Source: Chinchilla lanigera
Lineage: Eukaryota > Chordata > Mammalia > Rodentia > Chinchillidae
Assembly: GCF_000276665.1 (NCBI RefSeq)
Contig: NW_004955470.1
Location: 3,762,764 to 3,826,763 of the forward strand
Direction of reading: 5' to 3'
DNA length: 64,000 bases
Shown: positions 10,417 through 25,400 of the stretch, one piece after another
Numbering within the stretch: the stretch's first letter is position 1
How the letters are laid out: the number at the start of each line of letters is the position of its first letter
Notes under the pieces: model-generated
Told to the model about the DNA's origin: nothing
Seen by the model: the letters and a program-made list of their open reading frames with translations, nothing else
Database searches by the model: none
Program-made: the position numbers and the translations under genes

Positions 10417-13400
10417 CTGTTGGCAGACACCAAAATCTGGTTAGGCTGCTGTACAGACCAACTGGAGGCTCAAAACTTGAAGGCCCTATCCCACAGGGAG
10501 CAGCTCCCCCTCACAGGGACAAGAGCCTGAATGACACCCTGACAGCTACTCCCAGAAAGTGCCCCCACGCCTGGGTTATACAAACCAAAAGGGGGCGGCA
10601 GAGGAGGTGAAGGGACACGAAAAGAATTAAGACGTGTAACGTGCTTGTACTAACTCCTCGTGACAAATGTATTTCTCCGGTACCGGGAACCAAACTCACA
10701 ACCTTGCGCTTGCCAGGCAGGCGCTTTGCCGCTGAGCTAAATCCCCAGCCCCTCCTCGTGACAAATGTAATCATTAGGTATTGCCCTGTATCAAAAACAT
10801 TTTTTATTTCTAAAAACCACCTATGACCTCTGATCCCCTGAAAAGGGGAACTGTGATAAGGCCACTTAAACCCCCAATGGCTCTCTTTAAGGTGATGACA
10901 ACACCACTTACCAAGTGGCATACGTCAAAACAGCTGCCAATTTAATTTAGACAAATGTCAAACAGAAATACCAACTTTCCTTCTCTTCATTATCCCAAGT
11001 GTAAGATACTGCATATAGAAAACCAGAAGAAAGAAAAGTCACAGGGGGATACTTTGTAAGACAGGAAACTGGGAGGGAAGGTGAGTTACAGCTGTGACAC
11101 ACACACACAGCCTTTGCGACCGGCAGCGGCTGCTCCCCGGTGACTGCCCCACAGTGACAACTCCAGGCCAGATGCTACAGCTTTAAACACTACTGGGAAA
11201 AAATCTTTCTTTGTGTGTGTGTGTGGTTTAGGGGATTGAACCAAGGGCCTCAGCGACATCCCTAGCCCTTGTGTATTTATTTTTTACTTTAACACAAGGT
11301 CTCACTAAATTGCCCAGGCTAAACTCAAACTGGTGATCACACTGCCTCAGCCTCCTATTTGTTTACCCTCCCAAGAATTTATAGGCCTGTACCATCATAC
11401 CCAGTCAAGAAAAAATTTGAAAGCACTAGTGTACCTGGTCTCTATTTAAGGCATTCCAGCAAATGTTTTAAAAATCTTCCTCGGCATACCAGTTGCTTCC
11501 TAGAACTCTGTGACTCTCATCCCTTCAAGTCCCACCTGGAGGCTAGAGTGCTTTGTGGAGGACCAGGAATTTCCCCAAAAGGACTCTAGTAAGTCAAGTA
11601 CACATCCTCCTGCTGTCATTAAGATGAAGCCAGCAGTGGTGGCACACGCCTGTAATCCCAGAACTTGGGAGGTTGAAGCAGGAGGATCACCCTGAGTTCC
11701 AGGCCAGCCTGGACTACATAGTGAGTTCAAGACCAGTCTGAACTAGAAGTAAAACCCTGTCTCAGGGTCAGGGATACAGCCCAGTGGCATAGCGCCTGCC
11801 CAGCAAGCACAAGGTCCTGAGTTTGATTCCTGATACAAAAAAAAACCCGTCTCAAAAAAAGATCAAGAAAAAAATGCTCAACCCAGGCTTCAGGCCCTGT
11901 GCACACATCCCTACTCACCACTGGAAACCATCCAACTGACACAGTAGCGCGGAAACACAGTCTGGGGATTATCACTGTAGGTCAACAAGTAGTCAAAGCC
12001 ATTCTGGAGAAGAAAAACAGCAAAGATGAGGGCATTTAGATGACCCACCATCACTCACACCCAGCACCAAAGAACAACCAGGAGATGACTGTGCAGGAAG
12101 TGCTTTTCTTGCCACCCTGAGCAGAAGAGTTCTCCCTGGAGGCCAGGAGACCACTATACACACAGACGCTGGCTGGCCAGGCTGACCTCTGGCCCTCGGT
12201 GGCCATGCTCCCAGGCAACAGTTAACTGGCAGGGGCTCCTGCTCACCACAGGCTTCCCCACTGGGAGCCTGGAATGTCAGCATGTGCCCAGGCGAGGGTG
12301 CAACAATGTGACCATCTCCCACTAAAACCTTCCAGTGCTGAGTTTACCAGGTTTTCCTGTTTGAAACATTATGTATGCATGTCACTGACGCAGAAGGAAG
12401 GCCCACACGGGTTCCTCCAGACCAGTCCAGCTGTGTGCTGACCACGACACAGTCAGAAAACCACGTGTAGAGTCCTGTGAGTCCTCCCCGGAGATCTGCA
12501 AGGCTGAGTGTAAACCTGGGAACCAGGGCTGGGGATTTAGCTCAGTGGCACAGCGCCTGCCTGGCAAGCACGAGGTCATTGAGTTCGATTCCTGGTACCA
12601 GAAAAAAACCAAAAACCAAAAAAACCCTGGGAACCCACAATGCATAGCTCCAATGTTTACAGCTGAAGGACCTGAATCTGTACCACTTCCTCCTTTTGTA
12701 AGGACAGTAACGGCAAACATTTATGTGCCAGGAATGGCTTTAACTCACAACAATCCTGTAATGTTGTAGGCACAATAATCCCCATTTTACAGATGAGGAG
12801 ACTAAACACAAAGAGGCAGTGTTACTCACATACCCAGCGAGAGCACTGAGAACCACGGCCACTGGGCCATGCACCTACCTCTCTCGGGCTCAGCCTCCTA
12901 CTGTCTAACACAGTGACGGACACAGGATTCAAGGAGATTCAGAGTGTGCTAACCCTAAGAGATGTATAATGCACGGCGTTCACCTCTTTTCCACATGCAC
13001 ATTTTTACTGCACAACTATAGGTAGCAGAGCTCCAGCTATCACAGCAAAGTCCATCTTTTTTTTCCCTTACAAAGTGTATTGTTGAACCTTTTATACATT
13101 TACTTAACACATATTAGATTGTCCGCTATGTGTCTAGCACCGCACTGGGTGCTGAGAGGAAACAAGTGTGTTCCAGTCCCTGCCCGGGAGCTCCTGGCTA
13201 CTTGGATACAAGGTACCTGCCCAACACACAGCTGCACGGAAGGCATGCAGGGGAAGGAGGAAATGTGTGAGGCAGGAGAAGCAGGAGGGCCCACCCCAAA
13301 GGCTGCTGAGAAGAAGAAATGAGTTAAAGACCAAATTACTCTACCGTAAAACACTTGCCCTGGGAAATCAAGGACCTGGATTCTTACCTGACACTGTTTA

Positions 13401-16400
13401 TGCTATAAAGGAAGCCAAAAGTGAAAGCAATGGTTACTGTAAGAAGGCAGGAACTGGGCAGAAGAAACAGAGATATACTGTAAATTACTCTGAACAATCT
13501 TCATTTATAGATTTAACTTTGGAAACAAGTATTTTCCGTAATTTTTTTAAAAATGCAATTTAAAAAGCAGTGCTTAAAAATCCAAAGCAAGTGGAAAGTA
13601 AAGAACCTATGGGAGACGGTCAACAGGGACATGACACAGGCAGATAGAAAGAGTAACTGCCAACCTTGTAGCACAGCTGACAACAATTAATTGGATATTT
13701 CAGGGGCTGGGGATTTAGCTCAGCGACACAGCGCCTGCCTGGCAAGCGCAAGGTCATGAGTTTGATTCCTGGTACTGGAAAAAAAAAACAAAAGCAAAAA
13801 CAAAAACGAAAAATTGGGTATTTCAAAATAGCCAAGAGAAGATTTTCAACATCCCCAATGCAAAGAAATGACACGTCTGAGGGGACAGATATGCCAATCA
13901 CCCTGATATGAGCATTACACATTGTATACACGCACCGAAATGTCACACTGTACACCGTAAGTATGAATAATTACTATTACTATGTGTCTATTAAAAATAA
14001 AAAAGAAAACCAAAAGAAAATAAAAAGGGGCTGAGGGACAGGGCTCAGTGGTAGAACGCTTAGCATGCATGAGGATCTGGGTTGATCTCCAATACTGCAA
14101 AAAAAAAAAAAAAAGTAAACATACAAAACCTCTTTCTTAGTTCTACCTTCTGAAAAGGCCTAAAAAGAGTAACCTAATAGCCATGAACAACCCTAGCAGC
14201 AAAACTGTGGTATTTAAGGGCCATTTTCCACTCAAGGGAACCAGGACTCCTTAAAGAAAAGCTGATTGCCAGGTTTAGAGCTAAACCTCTCCAACATGAC
14301 CTGAAACATCTTCTAATGCCAGAGAGCAAGAAAGCTTCCGGCCCTGCCAGGAAGACTTGAGCCAACAGACTCCCAACAGCAAAAAATAGTATCGATATGA
14401 GCATCAGAATAACAGTCAAGTACTAAAACTAATTAATCCAGTATGCTGAATCTGAGTTTCTGAGGACACTTCCAAAACAAAAACTAATACTTACTTTGAG
14501 GATACTTAACTGAATAACCAACTCATTTCATTTAAAGCTAGAAAACAAAGGCAACAAGCCAAGCATTTCTCTTATTTCTCTTTCCCACAGAATAGACACC
14601 AACTAGGTGATGAGCAACATTTTCTCTGACATATTTCACCTTGTATAATGAAGGTTCACAGAAGCAGCTCACGTGTTCGGGGGACGCTGCCACAGTTGTG
14701 CTGCTGTGTGCTGACTCCACAGTGTGATAGTGTACTGTAGTACAATACAGTCAGGACTTACTGTATTTGTGGGTTGTTTTTTTGTTTTACACTGTGTACT
14801 TGTTGAAGGCAAGTAAGACTTACTTTGTCGGACTTACAAACAAATCTGACTTACAAGTGTTCTCCAGGAACAGAATTCATTTGTAAGCTGGGACTTAAAG
14901 AAAAGTGACAAAATCAACCTAGTAATTCCTAATGAAATAATCGATGTCATCGATAGCTTCGACATTCACAAAGAGCCAACCAGACAGTACTTGCCTGAGA
15001 ATGAAGTGATCCTGTCTAGACCAACCAAACTAAAGCTCTTCTAGCCTCTAACCAATCTACCTACCAAATACCCAAGAAGACGGGGACGGACGATCACGTC
15101 AAGGGACACTGCAGACTGTGAGGACACACCTGGCAAGGTCCAGGGCAAACAAGCCTGTTTCTTCAACAAACACCAACGTGGAGATATTCAATGAGTGCAT
15201 CAACAAGTATCAATGCCTGCATCTTCCTTACATCCTGATTCAAATAAAACAATGACAAAAAATTCACTCAAGCAAATCTTGCTCCTCACTTGACCTGTCT
15301 CCCCTTCAAAGTAACTGGCCTTCAGCCGGGGCTACACAGTGAGCTCAAGGCCAGCCTGAACTGCACAGCGAGACCCTGTCTCACGAAAAGTAACTGGCCT
15401 TCAAAAGCAGCCTTATTTCTTATCTTCTAAAGCAAGGGACTTTCAAACATTTTTAACCATTCCCCACTGTAAATAACCCTTGCTACATTGCAGTTTAATT
15501 CATTCCTTCCTTTCGCTCTCACCTCTCACACACGCTCATATATATGTAATCAACAGTAGTTTCACAAAGTATGATTACAGTCAGTTCATATCCTATTTAT
15601 TTTTTTAAAAACTGATCGTAATACCCTACCTCAATTTTGTCTCCCTCTAACAAGCAGCAATGTGACTTGAAAAATACTGTTCTAAAAACAGCACACAAGA
15701 GGTTTGGGGATTTAGCTCATCTGCACAACGCCTGCCTGGCAAGTGCAAGGTCGTGAGTTTGATTCCCAGTACCGGAAAAAAAAAAAAAAAAAAAAAGCAC
15801 ACAAGTAAACACAAAGACCATCCAGTTTCTAAAAAAGTCAAACATTATGCTGTCTGAGGTCAACCACATTCTCTACCACAATCCTACTTTGAGTAGATAA
15901 GACAACTTGATGAGAACTAGAAAAAAACACAATCCCCATAGCTTTAAAACAAATAAAAACACTGGGGAGAAACAAAGCCAGGATCAAGTAAAGCAAAACT
16001 AAAACTGGCAGCCCCTGGCATCAATACGTACACTCTATAATAGAGATTTGGTTAGGAACACAAAATACCCCACTAAGTGGAAACAAGTATTCTTTTCTAA
16101 GGACAGTCAGAATTCTAAAGTCTAACTCTCCCATTTTACAGACAAGGAAGCAAAAACCTAGACAGGTTTCCAGTGTTTTTCCCACTGCAATGAAATACTG
16201 GCAGGAGGTACTTGCTCCAGCTCCTGGAAAAGGCTGAGATGGAAGCTCAACCATCAGTGGCTACGACTCCCCCCGCTCTCCGGCAAACGCAGCCACGGGT
16301 CAGCACTGCTTGTCCTTGCCCACCTTCCAGCTACACCCAACTCTACAGCAAGGCCCAACCACACATCCCGGAGCAGCAGCCTGAGCCTCACGCACACACT

Positions 16401-19400
16401 TCCCCAGCGTGGAACCTCTCGAGCCACGTCCCAACCCTCCTGAGCCGGACACTGAGGCGGGGCCCTCAGTCAGTCTCAACAAGCTCACCTGGCCCGGCCC
16501 AGGTAAAAAGGCATGCTTGGGCTGGGGATATAGCTCAGTGGCACAAGCGCCTGCATGGCAAGTGCAAGGTCGTGAGTTCAATTCCCGATACAAAAAAAAA
16601 AAAAAAAAGACATGCTTGAGAAAATGCACAGTCATGACTCATTACCTCTTGGGTGAAGGGAACTCACCTCATCGAATGACTTGTGGGGACGGATAACCAT
16701 TTGGGATTCATACGATCTGACCCTGACGAACTCCGGAGACTCTGGCACGCTAGGGTGCTCCACAGCACTAGGAAGGAGGAAAGGTGAAGCCGAAGCTCAG
16801 CAAAACCTACACAGAAGGCCTAAGGGAGCTAAGGGTGGTGGCAGGACCTAAGGTGCTCACTCTACTTTTACAATAAATGGAACAAAGGTGTCACTAAGAC
16901 GAATGACTACAACTGAGTTCTGAACATGAAGTGAGTCCCTTTGGTACTGGTAATATACAGCTCACTACACCCGTATGTCAAGGATGACTTCCTTGGCTAG
17001 GGCTATAGCTCAGTGGCACAGCACCTGCCTGGCAAGCACAAGGTCCTGAGTTCAATTCCCTCCAAAAAACATGGCTTTCTTTTTCAGTTACCAACATTAA
17101 GAAAACCAAAGAAAAATTTTAATTAAAAGCTTGTATGTCTGAGCATTCTATTCTGGGAGACTGAGCCAAGAGGATCACAAGTCTGAGCCCAGCTTGGGCA
17201 ACTCAGCAAGACCCTGCCTCTAAATCAAAATGATAACAAAAAGGATGGGGATGCAGCCCAGTGTGAAGGCTGAGGTTTAATCCTGAGCACCCAAAGGTAA
17301 TTAAAAAATCGGGCTGGGAATATAGATCAGTGGCACAAGCGCCTGCCTGGCAAGCACAAGGTCCTGAGTTCGATTCTCTGTATGCCTTCCACCTCCCCGG
17401 CCCATTCCTCTTATAACTGGGCCAGGTGGGGCCCCAGGTCCTCAGAAGCTTGCAGGAAGCTGTGGAGAACACTCGAGTGAAAGGCATAGCTAAGGAGCCG
17501 GGTAAGGGACACAACAGCCACACCTACCGTGACACCAGCACCATAACGTTGTTTTCCTGATCCACGCTGTACCGACGAACGTAAACATAATCCCGAGAGT
17601 ACATTGGATACTGAGGAAGTGAAGGGGAGGATTAGTGTTCTGCATCCATGGACTCAACAGAAGCAGAACCAGAAGTAAAAGTACTCACAGGAAAATGGGT
17701 CACCCAGTGAAGAACCTCAGAACCACTAACTGCATCCCTCTCGATCACCTCCAGCTTGATCACCAGGGCATCCCACTTTTTTCTGTACTCAGTGTCCAGC
17801 TGTGGAAGAGAAGACCATGCCGACCAGAAGTTCCAAATCAAGAAATACAGAAAGCTTCTCTACACACTTGGACTTCTGATGGGGAACAGTGATCAGACCC
17901 AGCACTGCCCAAGCGTGAGTAGCACGACTGTTTTTTCCAGCCAACTCTTTAAATCTTTTCATCCACTGAAACCGACTCTTAAAAATAAAAAGGCAGCCAG
18001 GCATGGTAATGCGTGCCTGTAATTCCAGCACTTGGGAAGCTGAGGCAGGAAGATCCCCACAAGTTCAAGGCCAGCCTAGGCTACACAATGAGTTCAAGGC
18101 CAACCTGAACTATACAGTGAGACCCTATCTCAACAAACAACAAAAAAAAAAACAAAAAGAGGGGGCTAACCAAAGAAAAAAATACTGTAAAAGACACAGC
18201 TAGGAAAGACAATGTTTGGTCTTCACTATTTCACAGAATTCACTATTATTCTAAACAGCCTTAAACAGACAAAACAAATCCCAAAGTATGAGAAGACACT
18301 TCACAAAAAATGCAAGCAGCATACTGTAAATTTCTTTTCTTTCCTTTGTGTATGTGTGTACCAGAAATTGAACTCAGGACCTTGAGCCTGCCAGGCAGGT
18401 GCTGTGCCACTGAGCTACATACCCAGTCCATACTGTAAACTTCTGATACCACGAGTAACAGGAATTTCAAAGACAGACATATCCTATACATCCCAATCAA
18501 CAAAAATACAATACAGACTGATACAATTCAGTGCTTAGGTGAAGGGGCACTTGCATGTTACTGACAGTGTGATAATCAACAGACTAGTTACGGAAAGTCT
18601 GGCAAAACAAGTACCACAAAAGAAAATTTCTGGATGGTCCCACCTCCCCTTCTCACTTTGTTATAAACACCATCTGAAGGAGAAAAATAGCCCTTGAACA
18701 GATACTCTTCAACTCTGCCCAATAAATACCTTCACAGGGAAATGTTGTAGATTAAAAAGAGGTTAAAGATAATAATTAATAATTAAATGTAACCCGGGCT
18801 GGGTCTGTGCTGAACAGGAAAATGCTATGAAGGTCAACCAGTAAAACTAGAACACAAACAAGCCTGAATGAAATCACTGCATCAATCACTGCATCACTGA
18901 CTTTAATAATGGTACCGCAGTGACACAATGAAGAAAGCATGTCTAGTTGAGCAAATATGCAGTGGAAGATTTAGGAATAAGGGACCACAACGCACATACC
19001 CTACCTTCAAACTGTACAGAAAAAAAAAACAAAGCCTCACAAAAATATTAAAGCATTCAAATCCATTCCATTTTCCCGGCAGTCGGGGATTTGTGGTAGG
19101 GGTAGATAGATCAGTCTCATCCCCATAAAACAGACAAAGAAACTATAAGCCAAATGTCTGCCCACAGAGTTCAACCTCGGCACCCCACCCACCCGCACAC
19201 ACGAGTTTACCTAAATGCTGTGTGGACAGCAGTAGCTGGCTTGCTGGCAAGCTTTCAAACCTGGGCAGAAACTAACTCACCTGAACGTTGAAGAACTGCC
19301 GCGGCGTCACATCTGTGTAGGTTCCAAAAACTGGAAAGACAAGAAAGAATAAGGGACACTTGCCACACACCCCCGCCTCACCCGCTCCCACCGGCTAGCT

Positions 19401-22400
19401 GCACTGCAGTTCTAGAGCACTGGCACACTGCCAGAAGCAGGTGCAGAAGCCAGAAGCCACGCTGGGCAGAGACAGAGATGACCCACAGTGAGGAACAAAC
19501 CCAGAAGCTGGTCATCTGCGAGAGGAACACAACAAGAACAAAACAAAAAACGAACACGACAGATTTTGCGAGAAGCCACCCGACTGAAAGAAGTCCACTA
19601 GAGAAGTCCGAGGAACGGCGGCCCGGCTCGCCCACCTCTGTACTGGTACAGGTGGGTGCCCGCGATGGGGCGCCGCCACAGCTTGAAGTGCTTCTTGTCC
19701 ATCACCATTTCCCACGGCTGCTCTCTGTCCTTCGAGTCTTCATCCCCGTCTGTTTGGGATTTTGACTCTGGAGAGTGGCGCTCAACCCCAGAGCTCTGAA
19801 ATATACTCGACACCTCCTCCAACTTTTTCATCTCATTAATGGATCTGCAAAGGACAGAAACAGGCACGCTGGAGAAGGCTGGAGATGGCCGGTGAGCCCT
19901 GTGCAACCGAGTGTCCACGCACACCCCCGCAAAGGAGGGGTGTGTGTTTGCCACAGCGCAGTGTGGTGAACAGAAATGGTTCCTGAGTTTGAATCCTAGC
20001 CCAATGCTCACATAAGAGCACATCAACAAGCTTTTATGTACAGTGCTTAAGGCCTGGCACACAGCCCTCTGGTTAACTGCTAAGGTTTATGACTGTAAAA
20101 TGCCACTTGTTATCTTTTACCCATTTTTTAAACTGAGTTGTCTTCTTTCTACATTGTTAATAGTATTTCTAAATTTTTCCTCCTTTTCAAATTGAGATAT
20201 AACTCACATACCACAAGTTCACCCCTTTACAGTTTACAATGCAGTGCTTATCAATATACTCACAAGGTTGGGTAACTACCATCATTACCTAAATCCAGAA
20301 CATTCTCATCATTCCAAGAGGAACCTGTACCCATCATTAGTCATTCCCCATTCCTGCCTCCCTGCCAACCCTGGCAACCACAAGACTACTGTCTGTTCTC
20401 TATGCACTTGCCGATTCTCAGCATTTCAGATAAATGGGATCATACAACGTATGACAGTATGTGGGTTCCTTCACTTGAAATATTTCCAAGTTTCACTGAT
20501 GCAGCTTATTCTTTTTCAGAGCTGAACAGCATTCCATGACAGGGGTATGTCACCTTTGGTTTACTGGGTAATGGACATTCAGGTTGTTTCCATTTGGGGG
20601 CTACAATGAATAATACTGCTAAGAACATCTGTGTACAAATTTCTTGCACAGACATGTTTTCAACTCTCCTGGGCAGATTCATTTCTCGGATTGAATTTGC
20701 TAGGTCATGGCAACTCTATGTTTAACTTTCAGAGGAACTGCCAAACTATCTTCCAAAGCAGCTGCACTGTTTTATATTCACACCACCTGTGTATGAAGAT
20801 TCCAGTGACCCCACATCCTGGCCAACATTTATTATTATCCATCTTTTTTGTTGCTAGAGGGTGTGACGTGGGATTCCGTTGGTGGTCTTCTCTGCTGATG
20901 ACTAATGATATTGAGTATCTTTCATGTGCTTAGTGGCCTTTTGTGAAACTTCTCTGGAGAATGTCTATTGAAATCCTTTGTCCCATCTTATAGGTTATCT
21001 AATTGACTTTCAACAGTTCTTTATACAATATTCTAGACGTCAATCCCTTAGCCAATACACGAATTATAAATATCTGCTTTCATTCTATGAGTTGTTTTTA
21101 CACTTCCTTGGTAGTGTACTTTGCTGCGTAAGTTTTTTCATTTTGAGACAGGATCTCTCTATGGCTCTCACCCTAGACTTGTAACTCACTATCCTACATC
21201 AGCCTCCTGAATGCTGGGATTATAGGTACGCACTACTACACTTGGGGTAAAGGATTTTTTGTTTTGTTTTTTGCCCTACTAGGGACTGAACCTAGGGCCT
21301 ATGTACTAAGCTACATTCCCAGCCCTTTATTTTTATTTTGAGACAGGATCTCACTAAGCCACTAAATTGCCCTGGCTGGCTTGAATTTGCAGTCCTTCTG
21401 CCTCAGTGTCTCAGAGTGCAAGGGCTACAGGCACACCATGCCCAGCAGGGTCTCAACTTCTGAACAGTAATATGACAGACTTAATTAGCACATAGGAGCA
21501 GAAATACTATCATATACAGCACGGAAAAGCCTTACATCTCTTTTTAGTCTAATCTGCCAAATCTTGTTTGGATAGGATAGGTATCTAAACCTTCATAATC
21601 TTTCCCTTCTTAGCTGTGGTACTGGGGTGTGAACCTAGTAAGACCAAGGCTGGGCTCCAATTCTGGCCCTCCTGCCTGAGCTCTCACAGTGCTAGGATTA
21701 GAGTGTGTGCCACCATCCACAGCCTAAACCTTCATATCCAAGAGACTTAAACTAACCAGAAGAGAGAGGTAATAAGGACAAAAGAGATTATTTCCCAAAT
21801 AGTAACAAAATCAGATTAGTAAAGGGATCAAACAAAAATAGTCTGTACTTCTGAAAATCACTACAATGTTTGAAAGGCTGGGCTGAAGGCATACAATGAA
21901 AACAAGGTAATTATACCAGTGTCTGATCAGGCTAGGAGCCCTGCCCAAGGCACAGAAAGGGATATAAGGCCCCAAAACACTTCAAACAAAACAGTCCTGA
22001 AATTAGGAATTCAAAGCAACTGTGGTACTTCGCATAATCCCCTCCTCAACTGCCAAACTACTGACAGAGCTAGGAATTTTCAGGTACTACTGATTTGATT
22101 TGGAACATATTCTGAAATAAAAAACACCAATTAGTTCATGACGGTTCTGGGGTAACAAAGTAAAATAATGAAGACAGTCTTAAAAAAAAAAAAAAAAATG
22201 AGGTTCACTTTCAAGTGACCTAAGACTGATCTAAGATAGGTAAAATGGGCAGTGCAGTGCCAGTGGGTTCCCTCCCACCATGAGAGTTCCTTTAACGTGA
22301 AAAGGGTTTTACACTGATTATTCATCTAGTAAATGACATGAGAAAGTTTAATGCATTCAAAAGCCTCCAGAATACAAAAATGGGAAAATGTCCAATTTTC

Positions 22401-25400
22401 CTTATTAAGCTTTACTGGCACTGTTTATTCAAATTTCTAGAACAATGAATCGAAACTGAAATACGACAGAGGAAGCTAATAAAACATATTCCCAAAGACT
22501 TACAGATTTCTTAACATCCTTCCTTTTTTTGTTCTTATGATTATTTTTAACTGTTCCAAAGCAATAAAAAAAAAAAAAAAAAAAAACCTACTGAATTTTT
22601 CCATAAGATTTGTCTTGGGCTCACAAAATGCAAACTTGTACCAAAAACAGTGAGCAAAGTTATTTTGATTGTTTAATTGGAGCCAAGTAGCTGAGAATAC
22701 AAGCCCAAGTATTGAAACGTGGGATTTTTTTGTTTTAGTTTTTGTATTTTTGTTGGTACTGGGAATCGATGAGGGGTTGGGGAGCACTGAACTATATTCC
22801 TCAGCCCTTTCTATTTTATCTTGAGACATGGTCTTGCTAAATTGCCCAAGCAGATCAACTCGAAAACCTCCTGCCTCAGCTTCTGGGCAAAAGATCTGAT
22901 TTCTACAACCAGACTCTGCTGCAAGTCAAAATCACTTTGTACAGGTCACTTTGCTCACATAAAATTAAACTTATTTAAATTTAACAAATCTTGCCAAGTG
23001 TGCTGGCACATGCCCATAATCCCAGCACTCAGGAGGCTGAGGCAGGAGAATCACTGCCAGTTTGAGACCAGCCTGGGCTACAAAGTGAGCTCAGGCCAAG
23101 TGTGGTGGCAGATGCCTGTAATACCAGCACTAGAGAGGCTGAAGCAGGAGGATCATTGTGAGTTGAGGCCAGACTGGGCTACATAAATGAGTTCAAGGCC
23201 AGCCTGAACTGCATAGCGAGACCCTGTCTCAAAAAGGCAATCAATCAATCAAACAATCAATAAATCTTATTTGTTAAGATTTTCTTTAAACATGCCAGGC
23301 ATGGTGATGCACGTCTGTAATCCCAGCACTTGGGAGGCTGAGGCAGGAGGATCAAGGCCAGCCTGGGCTACAGAATGAGTTCAAGGCCAGCCTGAACTAC
23401 ACAGGGAGACCTTGTCTCAAAAAAAAAAAAAAAGATTTTCTTTAGCACAAAAGTAAAGAAAGATTATCCTTCTTCATTTGTAATACAAATTAAAACATAG
23501 GAAAGGCACATGCCATTTTAAAGTACACACTCTAAAAGATATCTTGCTTACTTCAAACCTCTTTAACCAAGATAGCAACATCAGAATTAGCGTAGGAGCC
23601 GGGAGCGGTGGTGCATGCCTATACTCAGGGAGGCTGAGGTGGGAGGATCGTTGCAAATTCAAGGACCGCCTGGGCTACAAAGTGAGCTCAAGGCCAGCCT
23701 GAACTGCATAGCAAGACCTTGTCTCAAAAAGATTTTAAAAAACCCAAACAAACAGAATTAGTGTATGCCAGGGCAAGCTGGTTCAGAAATCCCACAGATG
23801 AGCCAAAAGCTGTGATTTAGGGACCATGTGACAATCAGGATCTTTGTCCATTAACAATGACAGAAATGTACTTAACCTGACAGGCAACTGTGCTTCATTT
23901 TGGACACCACCCAAAATCACCTCATAAAACAAACAAACCCAAGACTTCGTTCTATCGGAGCTGTAACAAACTCTCCTACAGCAGAGAGAATAAACATCAA
24001 GCAAAAATTAACCTGTTACCAGAATATTTTACTCTACAAAATATAAGCATATATTGGACATGGTAATTAATGCACACCTATGATCCCAGCACTAAGAGAC
24101 TAAGGCAGGAGGATCACAGTGAGTTCAAGGCCAGCCTGGATTACATAGGGAAGCCCTGTCTCAAAACAAAAAACAAACATGAACTATCAGAACTAAGAAC
24201 TAAGCAACCACTATACAATCAAGATGTAGGTGTTAAATAGCAAATTTGCCTCCTTATCACAAGAACATACATTAGATGGAAAACTTGGTCATATCTCAAA
24301 TACATGAAAAGCTGAATTTAAGCATGAACTGGACAAAATGTTAAATGAGGGGCTTCACTATATAATAACCCCAAACTGTCATCAAGAGGTCAACTACAAT
24401 GTCTGTCGGCTAGGGCTGTGTCCCACTGCTAAGCATGCAGACGTCAATTCCCAGGAACCGCTCCCCCCCACACACACATACTCAGACTACACTTTTTATT
24501 AATCTCTGAAGTTCTGAAGCTGGTTAGCCCTGAATAACTCCTCTGGATAAGCTGGAAAACCAAGAGTATTTCAACTGCTCCCATGTTTCGGAGACACCCA
24601 GGAGAGAGGAAAACAATAATTAACTGGTTTCGTCACCGACTGGTCTGATCTCTCTGTCACAATCGGCAGTGCCTACTAAATTCAGTGCTTATTACATTCA
24701 CGTCCCATCATGTTTTCCCTTCCAGCTCCCACAAGTGGGAGAACTGCTAAAAGAGGCTCCAGGACATATTCTCCATATAAATGCATGAAGCAAGCCAGAG
24801 AGTGCTGTCTACCATTAGGCCCCAACATGATTCAAATCCACCCTCCCAAAACTCCTCTCTTTCCCCCAGTGTAACCCTTTTCTGGTCTCTGTCTTCTTCC
24901 TTAAACAGCCCCACAGAAGATTTTTTTCTCTCACTTGCACCACTACATGAACCCAGGGCCTCCACACTGAGCTACAGCCTCAGCCCTTTTTATTTTAAGA
25001 CAGGATCTCCCAAGTCACTAAGCCCCCAGGCTGGGCTCAAACTTCTGTATCAAGTCACTTAGACTGCTGGGATTACAGGACTATGCTATCATGCCCAGGT
25101 TGGCAATTTTCTAATTTTTTTTTTTTTTTGAAATTTCCTAATTTAAAAGTTTTCTTCCCATTCTTTTATTTTTTTACAAGAGACTGATTAGTACAAATGT
25201 CATAGTCACAAAACAATGTTAACAGAAACTGCTTCTGCTACAGCTATTATGGTATACTTTGACACCTTAACTTTTTTGGAGAATAAGGCTGTTTCTGGTT
25301 ATGAGTTTAAACTGCATTTAAAAAGCATTCTTGGGCTGGGGATTTAGCTCAGCGGCAAAGCGCCTGCCTGGCAAGCGCAAGGTCGTGAGTTCGGTTCCCG

